Assembly: GCA_020091685.1 (NCBI GenBank)
Contig: CM034595.1
Coordinates: 43,112,351 to 43,176,350 of the forward strand
Source of the DNA: Lutjanus erythropterus
Lineage: Eukaryota > Chordata > Actinopteri > Lutjaniformes > Lutjanidae
DNA: 64,000 nt
Reading direction: 5' to 3'
Part shown: piece after piece, positions 10,201 to 17,958 of the stretch
Layout: every line of letters starts with the position of its first letter
Numbering within the stretch: the stretch's first letter is position 1
Made by a program: the position numbers and the translations under genes
Notes under the pieces: model-generated
Told to the model about the DNA's origin: nothing
The model's database searches: none
What the model saw: the letters and a program-made list of their open reading frames with translations, nothing else

Positions 10201-11965
10201 GAACACTGTATCTATAGTTATGTTATCCCTCTCTCATCTGTTGCTGTGCACATTTGCTGCAGTGTCTCTGCACCAATGTCACCGAGACAGTGCTATTCAT
10301 TTACTGTACTTAACAAACAGAGCGATTCTGGAGCCCCGTTAGCGGCGTTTGCCTTAAATCTAATTTGTTTTGCACCGCAGGAGAGCAGCTTCAGATCAAT
10401 CAGCCTAATGTGTACGACTGCGACGTCCCGGAGTCCTTGGCGTCCCTGGTGCCCTCGCTGGGTGCTGTCTGCAAGAAAAAACATCTGTCTGGTCACATCT
10501 TTCCACATGTCAAGCCTGTGTCCAATCGCAGCGTGACTCTGACCTCGAAGGCCGGCACCGACTTCATCAGCTTCGCTAAAGGAGCCTCATTTCACAACGG
10601 TACGACTTTGTAGAAATAAAACCAGTTTAAAGTTTGTCTGAGCTTCACCTTGACTTTCTTTGCAGGTATAATGTGAGCATGACAAATTCTAATTTGTGAT
10701 TATGATTTGCCCTCTGTAAGACCATATTATTTAAAGGGACAGTTCACCCCAAAATTAAAAATGCATACCTTGCCTGTAGTCTTATTTATCCATCTAGATC
10801 AGGGGTGTCAAGCATATGGCCTGGGGGCCAAAACCAGCCCACCAAAAGGTTGGATGAAAATTGCAGTAAAATCCGCCTCCAATCATATTTTAAACATTGC
10901 TCTGAAAGAAGTAACAAACTGTTTTTTGCTAAATAAGTTCAGATACCTTGTTAAAATGCTTTACACAGAGCATTTAAGGATTAATGAATATGGAAATAGT
11001 CCTTGCTCTCTCCTCTACAACATCCGCAACATCTATTGCCTCTCTGTGTGTCCGTCCTGGGAGAGGAATCCCTCCTCTCCTGTATAGCTCCTCTTCTCCC
11101 ACTTTTTCCCCTTTTAAAAGAGTATTTTGGAGGGGAGTTTTTCCTTACTCTAATCAAGGGTCTGTAGGACAGAGGGTGTTGTACACTGTACAGACTGTAA
11201 AACCCCCTGAGGAAAATTGTGATTTGCGATTTTTGGGCTGTACAAATAAATTTGGCCTGACTTGAAATGAGTTTGACACCCCTGATCTAGATTGTTTCTG
11301 TGTGAGTTTTGGAGATGTGGGCTGAGATGTTTGTCCTCTCAGGAATATAATAGACATAAATGGCTCTTGTCTTGTGTTCAAATCACCAAAAACCATACAT
11401 TTGAAAAACTTAAAAGTAATGTCTCCTTTGGTCAGACATCTCTATGGTAGATATCTCCAAAACTCTGCAACTAACACTAAAACAGTCTAAAAAAATGCAT
11501 CTTTGATTTGGGAAGTGTCCCTTTTAACGTAATGCAGACAGATGATAAAATACTAAAAAAAACATGTTCCCATCGTCCTCCCTCTCTGTCCCATCAGACC
11601 TGTACCACTCCTGGGTGGCCCCCACCCTCCAGTCAGACCTCCTCGTCCAGTTCTGGGTTCGCAGCAGGGGTGTCCTTCCCTCTAACTGCTCGCAGGGCTG
11701 GAGCGTCTTGGACATCACGCTCATCAAGCCGGGGCAGTCGTTCACCTTCAAGAACACCTGTGACCACTCCAAGTGGGCCGTCAGCACCAAGCCGGCCGGG
11801 TCGGGGGTCGGAGGAGGCTGGGTGTGCGTGGGAGACATAAACCGGAACGAGGCGGAGGAGAAGCGTGGTGGCGGCACGGTGTGTCTGCGGGACCCCGTGG
11901 TGTGGAAGGCTTACCGGACGGCGGCACTGGAGTGTCAGGCTTGTAAAGGAGGATCCCAGTGTTGA
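4155..11965 (+). CDS. dnase2: Deoxyribonuclease II, lysosomal (whole gene, coding part)
   Basis: The gene encodes the acid endonuclease that cuts double-stranded DNA in lysosomes, leaving 3'-phosphates, for example DNA from engulfed cells. Exons 2-7 join in phase to 374 residues (human DNASE2 is about 360). Residues 1 to about 16 form a hydrophobic signal peptide, followed by the mature start SCYNDKGDAVDWFYIYKLP. The family's two HxK active-site motifs are present: GHTKG (His122, Lys124) and DHSKW (His309, Lys311), and LVHSTPHFPP carries His139, which corresponds to the histidine known to be essential in the human enzyme. N-glycosylation sequons NDT, NRS and NCS fit a luminal glycoprotein. 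DLYHSWVA, GVLPSNCS and RGGGTVC favour DNase II alpha, although GRTVGQLY and NPNVY-like QPNVY recall DNASE2B. No internal stop or frameshift was seen. It converges with rgl2. Confidence 0.95.
4395..4566 (+). CDS. dnase2: dnase2 exon 3
   Basis: Acceptor cattgttag; encodes residues 33-90 (FYIYKLPKEEHR to GQLYSQRK). The donor AAG|GTCTCG has C at +3, which is uncommon, but it is the only one that joins in phase to exon 4. Confidence 0.9.
4567..5955 (+). other. dnase2 intron 3
   Basis: Holds one copy of the AT-rich 'ggctgcaactaatgatta' repeat (5138-5440) and a short poly-A near 5728. Nothing else was recognised. Confidence 0.7.
5138..5440 (+). repeat. AT-rich interspersed repeat, 'gctgcaactaatgatta' family
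   Basis: Begins agggctgcaactaatgatta and contains the family's internal blocks ataaaatgtcagaaaatgtc, aaatgtcttgttatgtccac and aatcagagaattttgac. Related copies recur at about 19.86, 30.78, 40.37, 61.74 and 62.40 kb in this window. The family is widespread in teleosts; I do not assign a superfamily. Confidence 0.75.
5956..6058 (+). CDS. dnase2: dnase2 exon 4
   Basis: Acceptor ccccttcacag, donor AAAG|GTGAAC. It encodes residues 91-124 (STEVAYILYNDQRPP to SSRGHTK), including the first HxK active-site motif, His122-Thr-Lys124. Confidence 0.93.
6323..6487 (+). CDS. dnase2: dnase2 exon 5
   Basis: Acceptor tctgtcccgcag, donor ATCG|GTGAGA. It encodes residues 125-179 with VVLLDKNQGFWLVHSTPHFPP, the most conserved stretch of DNase II, including His139. 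Confidence 0.95.
6961..7513. mobile_element. MITE-like element with imperfect inverted ends
   Basis: The left end aacctgagttacaccaatga and the right end, read in reverse as aactctgggttgcaccaact, are imperfect inverted repeats that both continue into a shared gattaat block. The roughly 550-bp interior is AT-rich and non-coding. Superfamily not determined; target duplication not clear. Confidence 0.55.
8370..9250 (-). mobile_element. Old L1-clade LINE fragment (ORF2 C-terminal part)
   Basis: Minus-strand frames translate to WVAKGITAWYTLEMDEEL with YWYVQLRDYNRKEI (about 9240-9090), and VVEEIYVMRK with EEKWEKWTLVW (about 8660-8545). These align with [41 protein letters not shown] and [11 protein letters not shown] near the end of the intact L1 ORF at 37-40 kb. 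The copy is truncated, frame-broken and clearly much older than that insertion. Confidence 0.75.
9290..9460 (-). repeat. Fragment of a multi-copy repeat (reverse orientation)
   Basis: Text such as gtccaatagttgttgagacg and cactcaaaactgaa is the reverse of the motif around 42.09-42.2 kb (ttgagtgaaatatctgaaca, actgttgaatgg). It is a partial copy of the same family. Confidence 0.55.
10381..10599 (+). CDS. dnase2: dnase2 exon 6
   Basis: Acceptor ttgcaccgcag, donor AACG|GTACGA. It encodes residues 180-252 (GEQLQINQPNVYDCDVPESL to FAKGASFHN), including the NRS glycosylation sequon and the conserved TLTSKAGTDFISFAK block. Confidence 0.94.
10729..11528. mobile_element. TTAA-flanked MITE, split by a nested hAT MITE
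   Basis: The left end TTAAAGGGACAGTTCACC and the right end, read in reverse as TTAAAAGGGACACTTCCC, are inverted repeats bordered by TTAA, as in piggyBac/Kolobok-type insertions. Without the 485-bp nested element and its 8-base duplication it would be about 300 bp. It sits in dnase2 intron 6. Confidence 0.65.
10800..11284. mobile_element. hAT-type MITE nested in the TTAA MITE
   Basis: Ends CAGGGGTGTCAA and TTGACACCCCTG are a perfect 12-bp inverted repeat. They are bracketed by an identical 8-base duplication atctagat (10792-10799 and 11285-11292), the hAT signature. The interior (about 11040-11250) carries text such as ggagtttttccttactctaa and gtgatttgcgatttttgggc that resembles a separate common teleost repeat. 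No transposase is coded. Confidence 0.85.
11598..11965 (+). CDS. dnase2: dnase2 exon 7 (terminal coding exon)
   Basis: Acceptor tctgtcccatcag. It encodes residues 253-374 with GVLPSNCS, the second HxK motif (DHSKW, His309/Lys311), WVCVGDINRN and RGGGTVCL, and stops after ACKGGSQC. It is noticeably more GC-rich than the surrounding introns. Confidence 0.95.
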
Positions 11966-12092
11966 CAGAGGGGTCAGCTTTGCTTAAGGGCCATCATAAG
12001 GGACCTTATCAACCATAATCATTGTGAGATAATATCGAGAATGTTGATTTATGATGATTTATGATTTAAGATTTCTTTTAATGTCAAATCAA

Positions 12093-12098
12093 ATTAAA
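12093..12098 (+). terminator. Candidate dnase2 poly(A) signal ATTAAA
   Basis: ATTAAA lies about 130 bases after the stop codon. An AATAAA follows at 12212-12217, but that one lies inside the fold-back repeat. Either could be used; the sequence alone does not decide. Confidence 0.4.
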
Positions 12099-12107
12099 AT
12101 GACCAAT

Positions 12108-12850
12108 GTTGAAGCGATAGTTAGGATTTTTTAATGTAGGACTTACCAGTAGTCAGTGTATTACCTACAGTAGATGCAGCTAAGCAATGCACTGCTGTGG
12201 ACAGGAACAGGAATAAAAGGTATATCAGCCACCTAAAAAAGCCAACCTTTAAAAAAATCTACGTTAGTTTAAGTGTATGTGTTCTTGAGAATATTTTCAC
12301 TGCTTTACCTTGTCATTAACAGCCTTTTCTGACAGGAAACTGGCCTTTATATAGGCCAAACATCACTCACATTCTCCAAACCAACCAAACTTCATGGGTG
12401 AAATCAGCCATTTTACCTCTCAGAACACAGAAAGTTTCTGGTATATTCTTGCCTTGATTTGTTTGTTTGTTTGTGTTATTGTGTGACTTTCGTGCTTTAA
12501 AAGGATGGTTTGGATTCATCTAAGTCACACAATAACACAAACAAACTAACAGACTGAGGCAAAGGTAGACCACAGCTCCATTGTTCTGTGAGGTAAAATT
12601 ACTGATTTCACTCATGGAGTTTGGTTGGTCTGAAGAAAGTGATATTTGATTTATATAATGCTGATTTCCCATCAGTAAAGACTGTCTGACTGCAAAGTAA
12701 AGCAGTGAAAATATTCTAAATATTGTGTACACTTAAACTAATATTAACATATTTATTTATGTTGCTAAAATACCCTTTGTTGCTGACTGTGTCCACGGCC
12801 ATTACATTTCTTAGCCTCTGTCCTGGTACTCCTTTCTTCTGAACTATAAA
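12108..12850. mobile_element. Fold-back element, copy 1 of 3
   Basis: The left half (gtttaagtgtatgtg, gaatattttcactgctttacc) is the reverse complement of the right half (aagcagtgaaaatattctaa, gtgtacacttaaac). A central pair tgtttgtgttattgtgtgac / gtcacacaataacacaaaca marks the middle. Related copies lie at 33540-34193 and 49905-50440. No coding capacity. Confidence 0.75.
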
Positions 12851-14365
12851 ATTGATATGATCTTTTCTATAATTGTGCACTTGTGTGACAGTTCCGAGAG
12901 CAAAGGGAAAGAAATGAAGTGAAATCACCAAAACTTATCCAGCTTTTAGTGTGTTACTGTAGGACCCCATCGCTCACAGTAAGAAGCTGATTGAGAAGAT
13001 ATGTTTCGGGGCCTCTGAGGCACCAAAAACCATTTTACTTGTGCAGAATGATTATCGGCTGTTATCAAGGACTGTTAACATCCCTCTCTTCAAACTAAAT
13101 GAATGCAGAACAATGCTGGAGGAGTAGAAGTAGTCAAATCTGACAGGAAGCAGAGGGCTTCATCGGAAATATGGTATTCATTTTGAAAAACACAAAAGCC
13201 TTAAAGTACCACTTTAAATGAAAGCATTTGTTCAAGTGTCTTTATAACCACTGGGTGCTGCTTTAACTGAAACCGATGAGACGACGCTGCAAACTGTATA
13301 AGCACTGCCTCGCTAACTGGGACTTTTTTCTGTTTAAATCAACATTTGTGGGTCTGTTCTGTGGCGAGCTTTGTTGGTTGGAAACATAAAAAAATCAATT
13401 TTATCTTATTTTAAATGTATTAACATTAATGTAACATGTAACATTCAGCACACACACACACTTCAGACTACAGACACTGACAACATTCAGGTGTGAGGAA
13501 TGCTTTAATACTTTGTTTCATGAATGTTTGGGTTATTAACTGGCTTCGTATGAGTGTCTATGAATTTAAAATGTGCTTTTCAGACAAATCCTGACACATT
13601 TTTATGCGCCTTTGATTTTATAGTTGGCTGACCTTGATTTTGCGCAAAAAGAAAGATGCTGGCTATCTTTAATCTGAATAAAAAAGAATGAAATAGAGGT
13701 CTATTTTTTCTTGCTGATGAATGTTTCACCTTGCTCTGTTTACCTTATCCATGAGAAAAATAGAAATGTCAGTATTTGACATGAAGAGACGGCTTTAATT
13801 CTCTGTTATACTCAGCAGCATGAAAAATATCTGTCTGTTGAACTTGGAATATTTTACAGCACATCAGACAAGAGCAATGAAATTCATATAAAAGTAAATT
13901 TATTACCACAAAAATAGGACATCCTGTATGTAGTGCATAAATAGCTTTGATGTGAGACTTCACAGCACTGGAGGTGGCCGCGTTGCCTCTGTGTATACTG
14001 TATACATTCTAATGCAAACATGAGAAAGATGGGCATCCTGTGGAGAAAGGCACTAAAACAATCAGTAACATAGCGTAACGTCAACACACCATCGGAAGAT
14101 TCCTCTCCCTGGTCCCGCTGCGCTCGCGCCTCAGCCAGTCAGGAGGCCTCACCAGCACCGAGCAGGTACAACCAGAGGTCACAAGAGTTCGTCAAAGTCT
14201 TTCAAACAGGTCGTGTGTTTTAAACCTACACCGAAGTTAACATGTTAAGTCATAACATTGGATTGGAGCTGAGGCTTTGTGCTGCAGGTAAACAGCAGTG
14301 AAGATGTGTCCTGCTGAGTTGCATAAAAATCTGCTTACATTAAGTTTAGCTTATGCTCTGTTGGA
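12851..14365. other. Intergenic between the convergent genes
   Basis: AT-rich, without a gene or recognised element apart from a short (CA)n at about 13448-13461. Confidence 0.6.
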
Positions 14366-14690
14366 AAGTTCAGACCACTGGCTGTTAGTGACAGCTCCCC
14401 AAAAGTGAAGCCAGAACACCTCGGTTGCCCCCTGGTGGCTGGTTGCAGTATCTGTCATAAACCATGCCCCCTACATGTTAGCAGATAGGACATGGGTCAA
14501 ACTGAAACATCAAAATACAAATCAAATACGTTTTTCCCCAAAGATGGTTTCTGCCATTATAGGTAGTTCTTATCAATCTGATGTATGTTCAGGTGTTCAT
14601 TTTAAAGGTAAGTTTGGTTTTAATTTGTTATTTGATGCAATAAAAAGGGTGTTTCAGGTCATGATTGACAGCTGAGCTCCGCTCACAGCT
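14366..14690 (+). repeat. Interspersed repeat, copy 1
   Basis: Contains blocks gtgaagccagaacacctcgg, gttgccccctggtggctggt and aaaagggtgtttcaggtcat. A related piece recurs at about 15100-15260 (aaaagggggtttcaggtaat), and the upstream part of the same family (gtaccaggctgtaaacatgt, cagcctcaagtggccattgg) is at 42.53-42.66 kb. Confidence 0.6.
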
Positions 14691-15089
14691 GAGTCAGCCA
14701 GCTGTATGAGTGGATACTGCTGTTCCAGCCCATGGATGTATTAAGGAGAACTGGACACAGCGTGAAAGACTGGCCTTTGTTCATTCCTATAAAAGCTGCT
14801 CATTGGTGCATGAAGGAAACCTCAGTGTCAGAGCTTCTGCATAATACTTCCACTCTGTGCAGCCCACAGAGCAACCGCAATAGAGACTTCCTTTGGCCAG
14901 GCGGCTAACTTCCGGTTTAGCCCTCCCCTATTTCGAATGGGGATAAAATTATGTAGTCGTGCGGCTCTTTTAGACTCCTCAAATGTTGTTGGACCAAATT
15001 GATCTGCTCCAGATAGTGAAATTAGTTATTTTGCAGGGTTTGTGATGCTCAAAAAAATGTATCAACCATTTTACAGCCACTTCTACACA

Positions 15090-15400
15090 GTTTAATTTTT
15101 GGTAGTTCTTACCATGCTGATGTATGAATTAGTCATTTGATGCTAAAAAAAGGGGGTTTCAGGTAATGATTAACATCTGAACCCTGCTAGTGATTGAGTC
15201 AGCAGGTTGTGTGGGCGGGACCTCAGTTCTGCAGCTCCAACCCTGATCACTACAGCACAGACTGACGTCACCAGTGGAAGATGGCAGCGCAGGATTATCC
15301 TGGCTAAATTTTTGTACAGTAAGAGGAGGTGGAGACGTATCCATCTTTATATACAGTCGATGGTTCAGACCTGGAAAACCTTAAACGTAATAATGGTCTG
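15090..15400 (+). repeat. Interspersed repeat, copy 2 (partial)
   Basis: Shares ggtagttcttaccatgctga, aagggggtttcaggtaatga and tgagtcagcaggttgtg with the copy at 14366-14690, in the same orientation about 570 bases downstream, and then diverges. Confidence 0.55.
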
Positions 15401-15712
15401 GGTTTCTGTCTTCCTCATGGTTTTGGTTCTACATTGACAAACTGAAGCAAAGCCCCAGGCTTCGAAAGTGCTGCAAGGTGTTTTTAAAGCTGCAATAATC
15501 CATTTTTGGCCCCTTGGGGTCGGAAGAACTCCAAAACAAGCTGCATGACATTTTCCCGCCGTATAAAGCCGTTTTTGAGCTAACATGTTAGCAAACATAC
15601 ACATCGAGCTGAAGAGGAAGTATTTATCTGGAGTTGTTTTTCTGTCCATCAAATGAAACAAGTGCTTATCAGTCTCATCTTAGGTTTAGTTTGGTTTCTA
15701 ACAACTCCTGAG

Positions 15713-16556
15713 CAGTGTTGGGCACGTTACTTTGAAAAAGTAATTAGTTATAGTTACTAGTTACTTCTCCCAAAAAGTAACTGAGTTAGTAACTGAGTTA
15801 CTCCACTATAAAAGTAATTAGTTACCAGGGAAAGTAACTATTGCGTTACTTTTTTTTTTTTTTTTAATCCAGCTTTTGCTGCTTGGACGGCGTGGCTCTG
15901 TGTCCTTCTTTGTTAACAGCACCTGGCCTGCTATCATCATTACCGGTGTCAACAGTGTTTTTGGCCACTAGTTTAGTAGAAGCGTGTGCCGTCGAGAAGT
16001 GCTTCATTAAATTGGAGTTGCTTACACCGGACGTGGACAAACTCTTTGCTCTGGGACATAATGTACACTCAACATGTACATTTTTACCTTTTACCTCGAT
16101 GAGATCAAAGTAGTGCCTGTATTTCCACCTCGAAAACGCCGTCTTTCCCTGCGACTCCGGACTCGCCATCTCTGATAGTTTGTGTGTGTGTGTGTGTGAG
16201 CGCTGCTATGTGCTGGGTTTGTGTGTAAACACCCGCCCACCTGATGTCTCTGGTTGGCTTAACTTGAAATCTTACTCTACCTTAGCCAATCATCATTACT
16301 TAGGCGGTTATCTCGCCCCTCCCCTCCCCCCAAACCAAAGGGAAAAAAACACACACATTTGCAGCTCCTGTGTCTGTGTGAGCCAAGTCGGATGACAGCT
16401 TCAGTGAGTAGCTTCAGTAACGCGCAGTAACAGCGTGTTGGTAACGGTAACGGCGTTGTAACGATTGAAAAAGTAATTAGTTAGATTACCCGTTACTGAA
16501 AAAAGTAACGCCGTTAGTAACGGCGTTTTATTTTAACGCCGTTATTCCCATCACTG
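15713..16556 (-). mobile_element. 844-bp hAT deletion derivative with BED-finger ORF
   Basis: The ends CAGTGTTGGGCACGTTAC and, in reverse, CAGTGATGGGAATAACGG are hAT terminal repeats. They are flanked by a perfect 8-base duplication ctcctgag (15705-15712 and 16557-16564) that fits the hAT pattern (T at 2, A at 7). Both subterminal regions are packed with short gtaac/gttac motifs. Inside is a minus-strand ORF for a transposase DNA-binding domain; the catalytic region is absent, so the copy could move only with help from elsewhere. Confidence 0.9.
15864..16169 (-). CDS. BED zinc-finger N-terminus of a hAT transposase
   Basis: A 101-residue ORF starts at an ATG (MASPESQGKTAFSRWKYRHY). It contains a C-x2-C pair in VECTLC and, after about 20 residues, H-x4-H in LMKHFSTAH, the BED-type zinc finger that hAT transposases use to bind their ends. 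It stops after SKQQKLD just before a poly-T/A tract; no dimerisation or DDE-catalytic region follows. The frame is undamaged, so the copy is young or the ORF is an original first exon kept in a deleted element. Confidence 0.8.
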   Translation of the reverse strand: MASPESQGKTAFSRWKYRHYFDLIEVKGKNVHVECTLCPRAKSLSTSGVSNSNLMKHFSTAHASTKLVAKNTVDTGNDDSRPGAVNKEGHRATPSKQQKLD

Positions 16557-17073
16557 CTCCTGAGAAAAATATCTGGCTCTTTAGCTGCTAGATGTTTGAC
16601 TTTTTTTTTGGGCAGGTAGCACACAGCAGGTTTATCTGAGCTTTTTTTTTTTTGGTGAAAACAGCTGCTACTGGAAACAGATTTGATAACAGCTGTGAGA
16701 ATAAAATCAATTTCTAGGGCTTTGAAACCCAAACAAATCAGCTAAAACAAGCCAAAAAGCTCCACAGAGCTGCAGAGATGATCACTCTTTTAGGGTTAGT
16801 CACTACACGCCTCTTTCACAATATGAATAGTAATTTAATTCACTGTTAATATAAAAATATTGATTAATGCAGCTTTAAGTTCATGCTGAAATGAATATCT
16901 GAATATTTGGAATAATTGCTCTCACTGTCTGTAGACACATGCTGGCCTGTTTAAAGTGGAAATCTTGCAGGTGTTTGATGCATCTGTCTGTGATGAATTA
17001 GTTACTGGACAATTCAGACACATGAGCCTACAGCTCCTTGCCAGTGTAAACACGTTGACATCAAACAGACGTA

Positions 17074-17108
<35 letters not shown>

Positions 17109-17666
17109 TATACAAAACATGTATTTGTCTCCAGTGTTTTGCTACAATAATCTTTTGGTCTTCCTTATGTGTGCTGTTTACCAGAACCAGATCTGAGAGG
17201 CTCTGTATATTTAGATTTCAGTATGCTTCTTCCCCAGAATTAGACTGTCCTAAATCCTTCATCGTTGCATGTCAGGTGATCACAGAAGATCTGACCAGTT
17301 TTTACATTTGGAAACGTCACTCATGACAGAGGCACACTACAACAAGGGATTTCCTGGTAGCTCTAAGCAGTTAAAACAGATTCTATATGTTGAGTTGGAA
17401 TGAAAAAATGCATCAAGTGCTACCTGACTTGGACTCGAGAGCCAGCACCAAAAGCAGTCAGTTAAAGGCTTCCTCTAGCTGTAAATTAATAATGCATACT
17501 GTTTGGAAAAGAGGAAAACTGACAGTCAGCAGCAGACAGCTCTGGCGAAGACAGCAGGACAGCTGGAGGTCTGAAATGTTTGACAAAACCTGCTATGGAG
17601 GACTTGGTCTTGGTGTTTTGGTGGAGTGAGTTTTGTAGGAGCATGGGAGAAAGGCATATGTAGCTT
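16557..17666. other. Intergenic downstream of rgl2
   Basis: Holds an (AT)n tract at 17078-17104 and no recognised gene. Part of it may be rgl2 3' UTR if a later poly(A) site than 17667 is used. Confidence 0.6.
17078..17104. repeat. (AT)n microsatellite
   Basis: Uninterrupted at dinucleotides followed by taaatata. Confidence 0.9.
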
Positions 17667-17672
17667 TTTATT
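17667..17672 (-). terminator. rgl2: Candidate rgl2 poly(A) signal AATAAA
   Basis: On the minus strand AATAAA occurs about 105 bases after the rgl2 stop codon, in the context cagaataaaaagc. This would give a short 3' UTR. Confidence 0.45.
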
Positions 17673-17776
17673 CTGCACAGAGAAGGCCACATGTACTGTT
17701 TGTGAGAGCTCGCCCCACGTTCACGGCAAGACTGCGGGAAAGATCCATCACTGTGGACAAAGCTGAAAATCTGGTG

Positions 17777-17958
17777 TCAAAATAGAGTCCTGACCAGTCG
17801 CCTCCCCTTGGCCTTGATTCGAGGAAAAGTGGCGCTCGTCTCTGTGCTGATCGGCTGTGAGTCCATGGGAGTGTTCCCGCCTTTCCTTCTCAACAGGAAG
17901 TCAACACTAGATGACGTCATGGCGTAGAAGACGTTTCCTGTGGCAGGGATGACCAGTT
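17777..17958 (-). CDS. rgl2: rgl2 exon 18 (last coding exon)
   Basis: Acceptor ctcttaacgcag. It encodes residues 639-698: the second half of the Ras-association domain ([22 protein letters not shown]) and the C-terminus [16 protein letters not shown] followed by TGA. Confidence 0.95.

Larger units (their letters stand above)
6488..10380 (+). other. dnase2 intron 5
   Basis: This 3.9-kb intron holds a MITE (6961-7513), an old minus-strand L1 ORF2 fragment (8370-9250), a fragment of a multi-copy repeat (9290-9460) and an AT-rich repeat end (about 9640-9785). Between 7.52-8.37 and 9.79-10.38 kb I recognise nothing. Confidence 0.7.

Noticed and set aside
10707-11087. 126-codon frame in dnase2 intron 6
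   Set aside because: It spans the junction of two nested MITEs and has no family resemblance.
12520-12732. [15 protein letters not shown]-type frame repeated at 33.7-34.0 kb
   Set aside because: The similar peptide at both places comes from copies of the non-coding fold-back element, not from a conserved gene.
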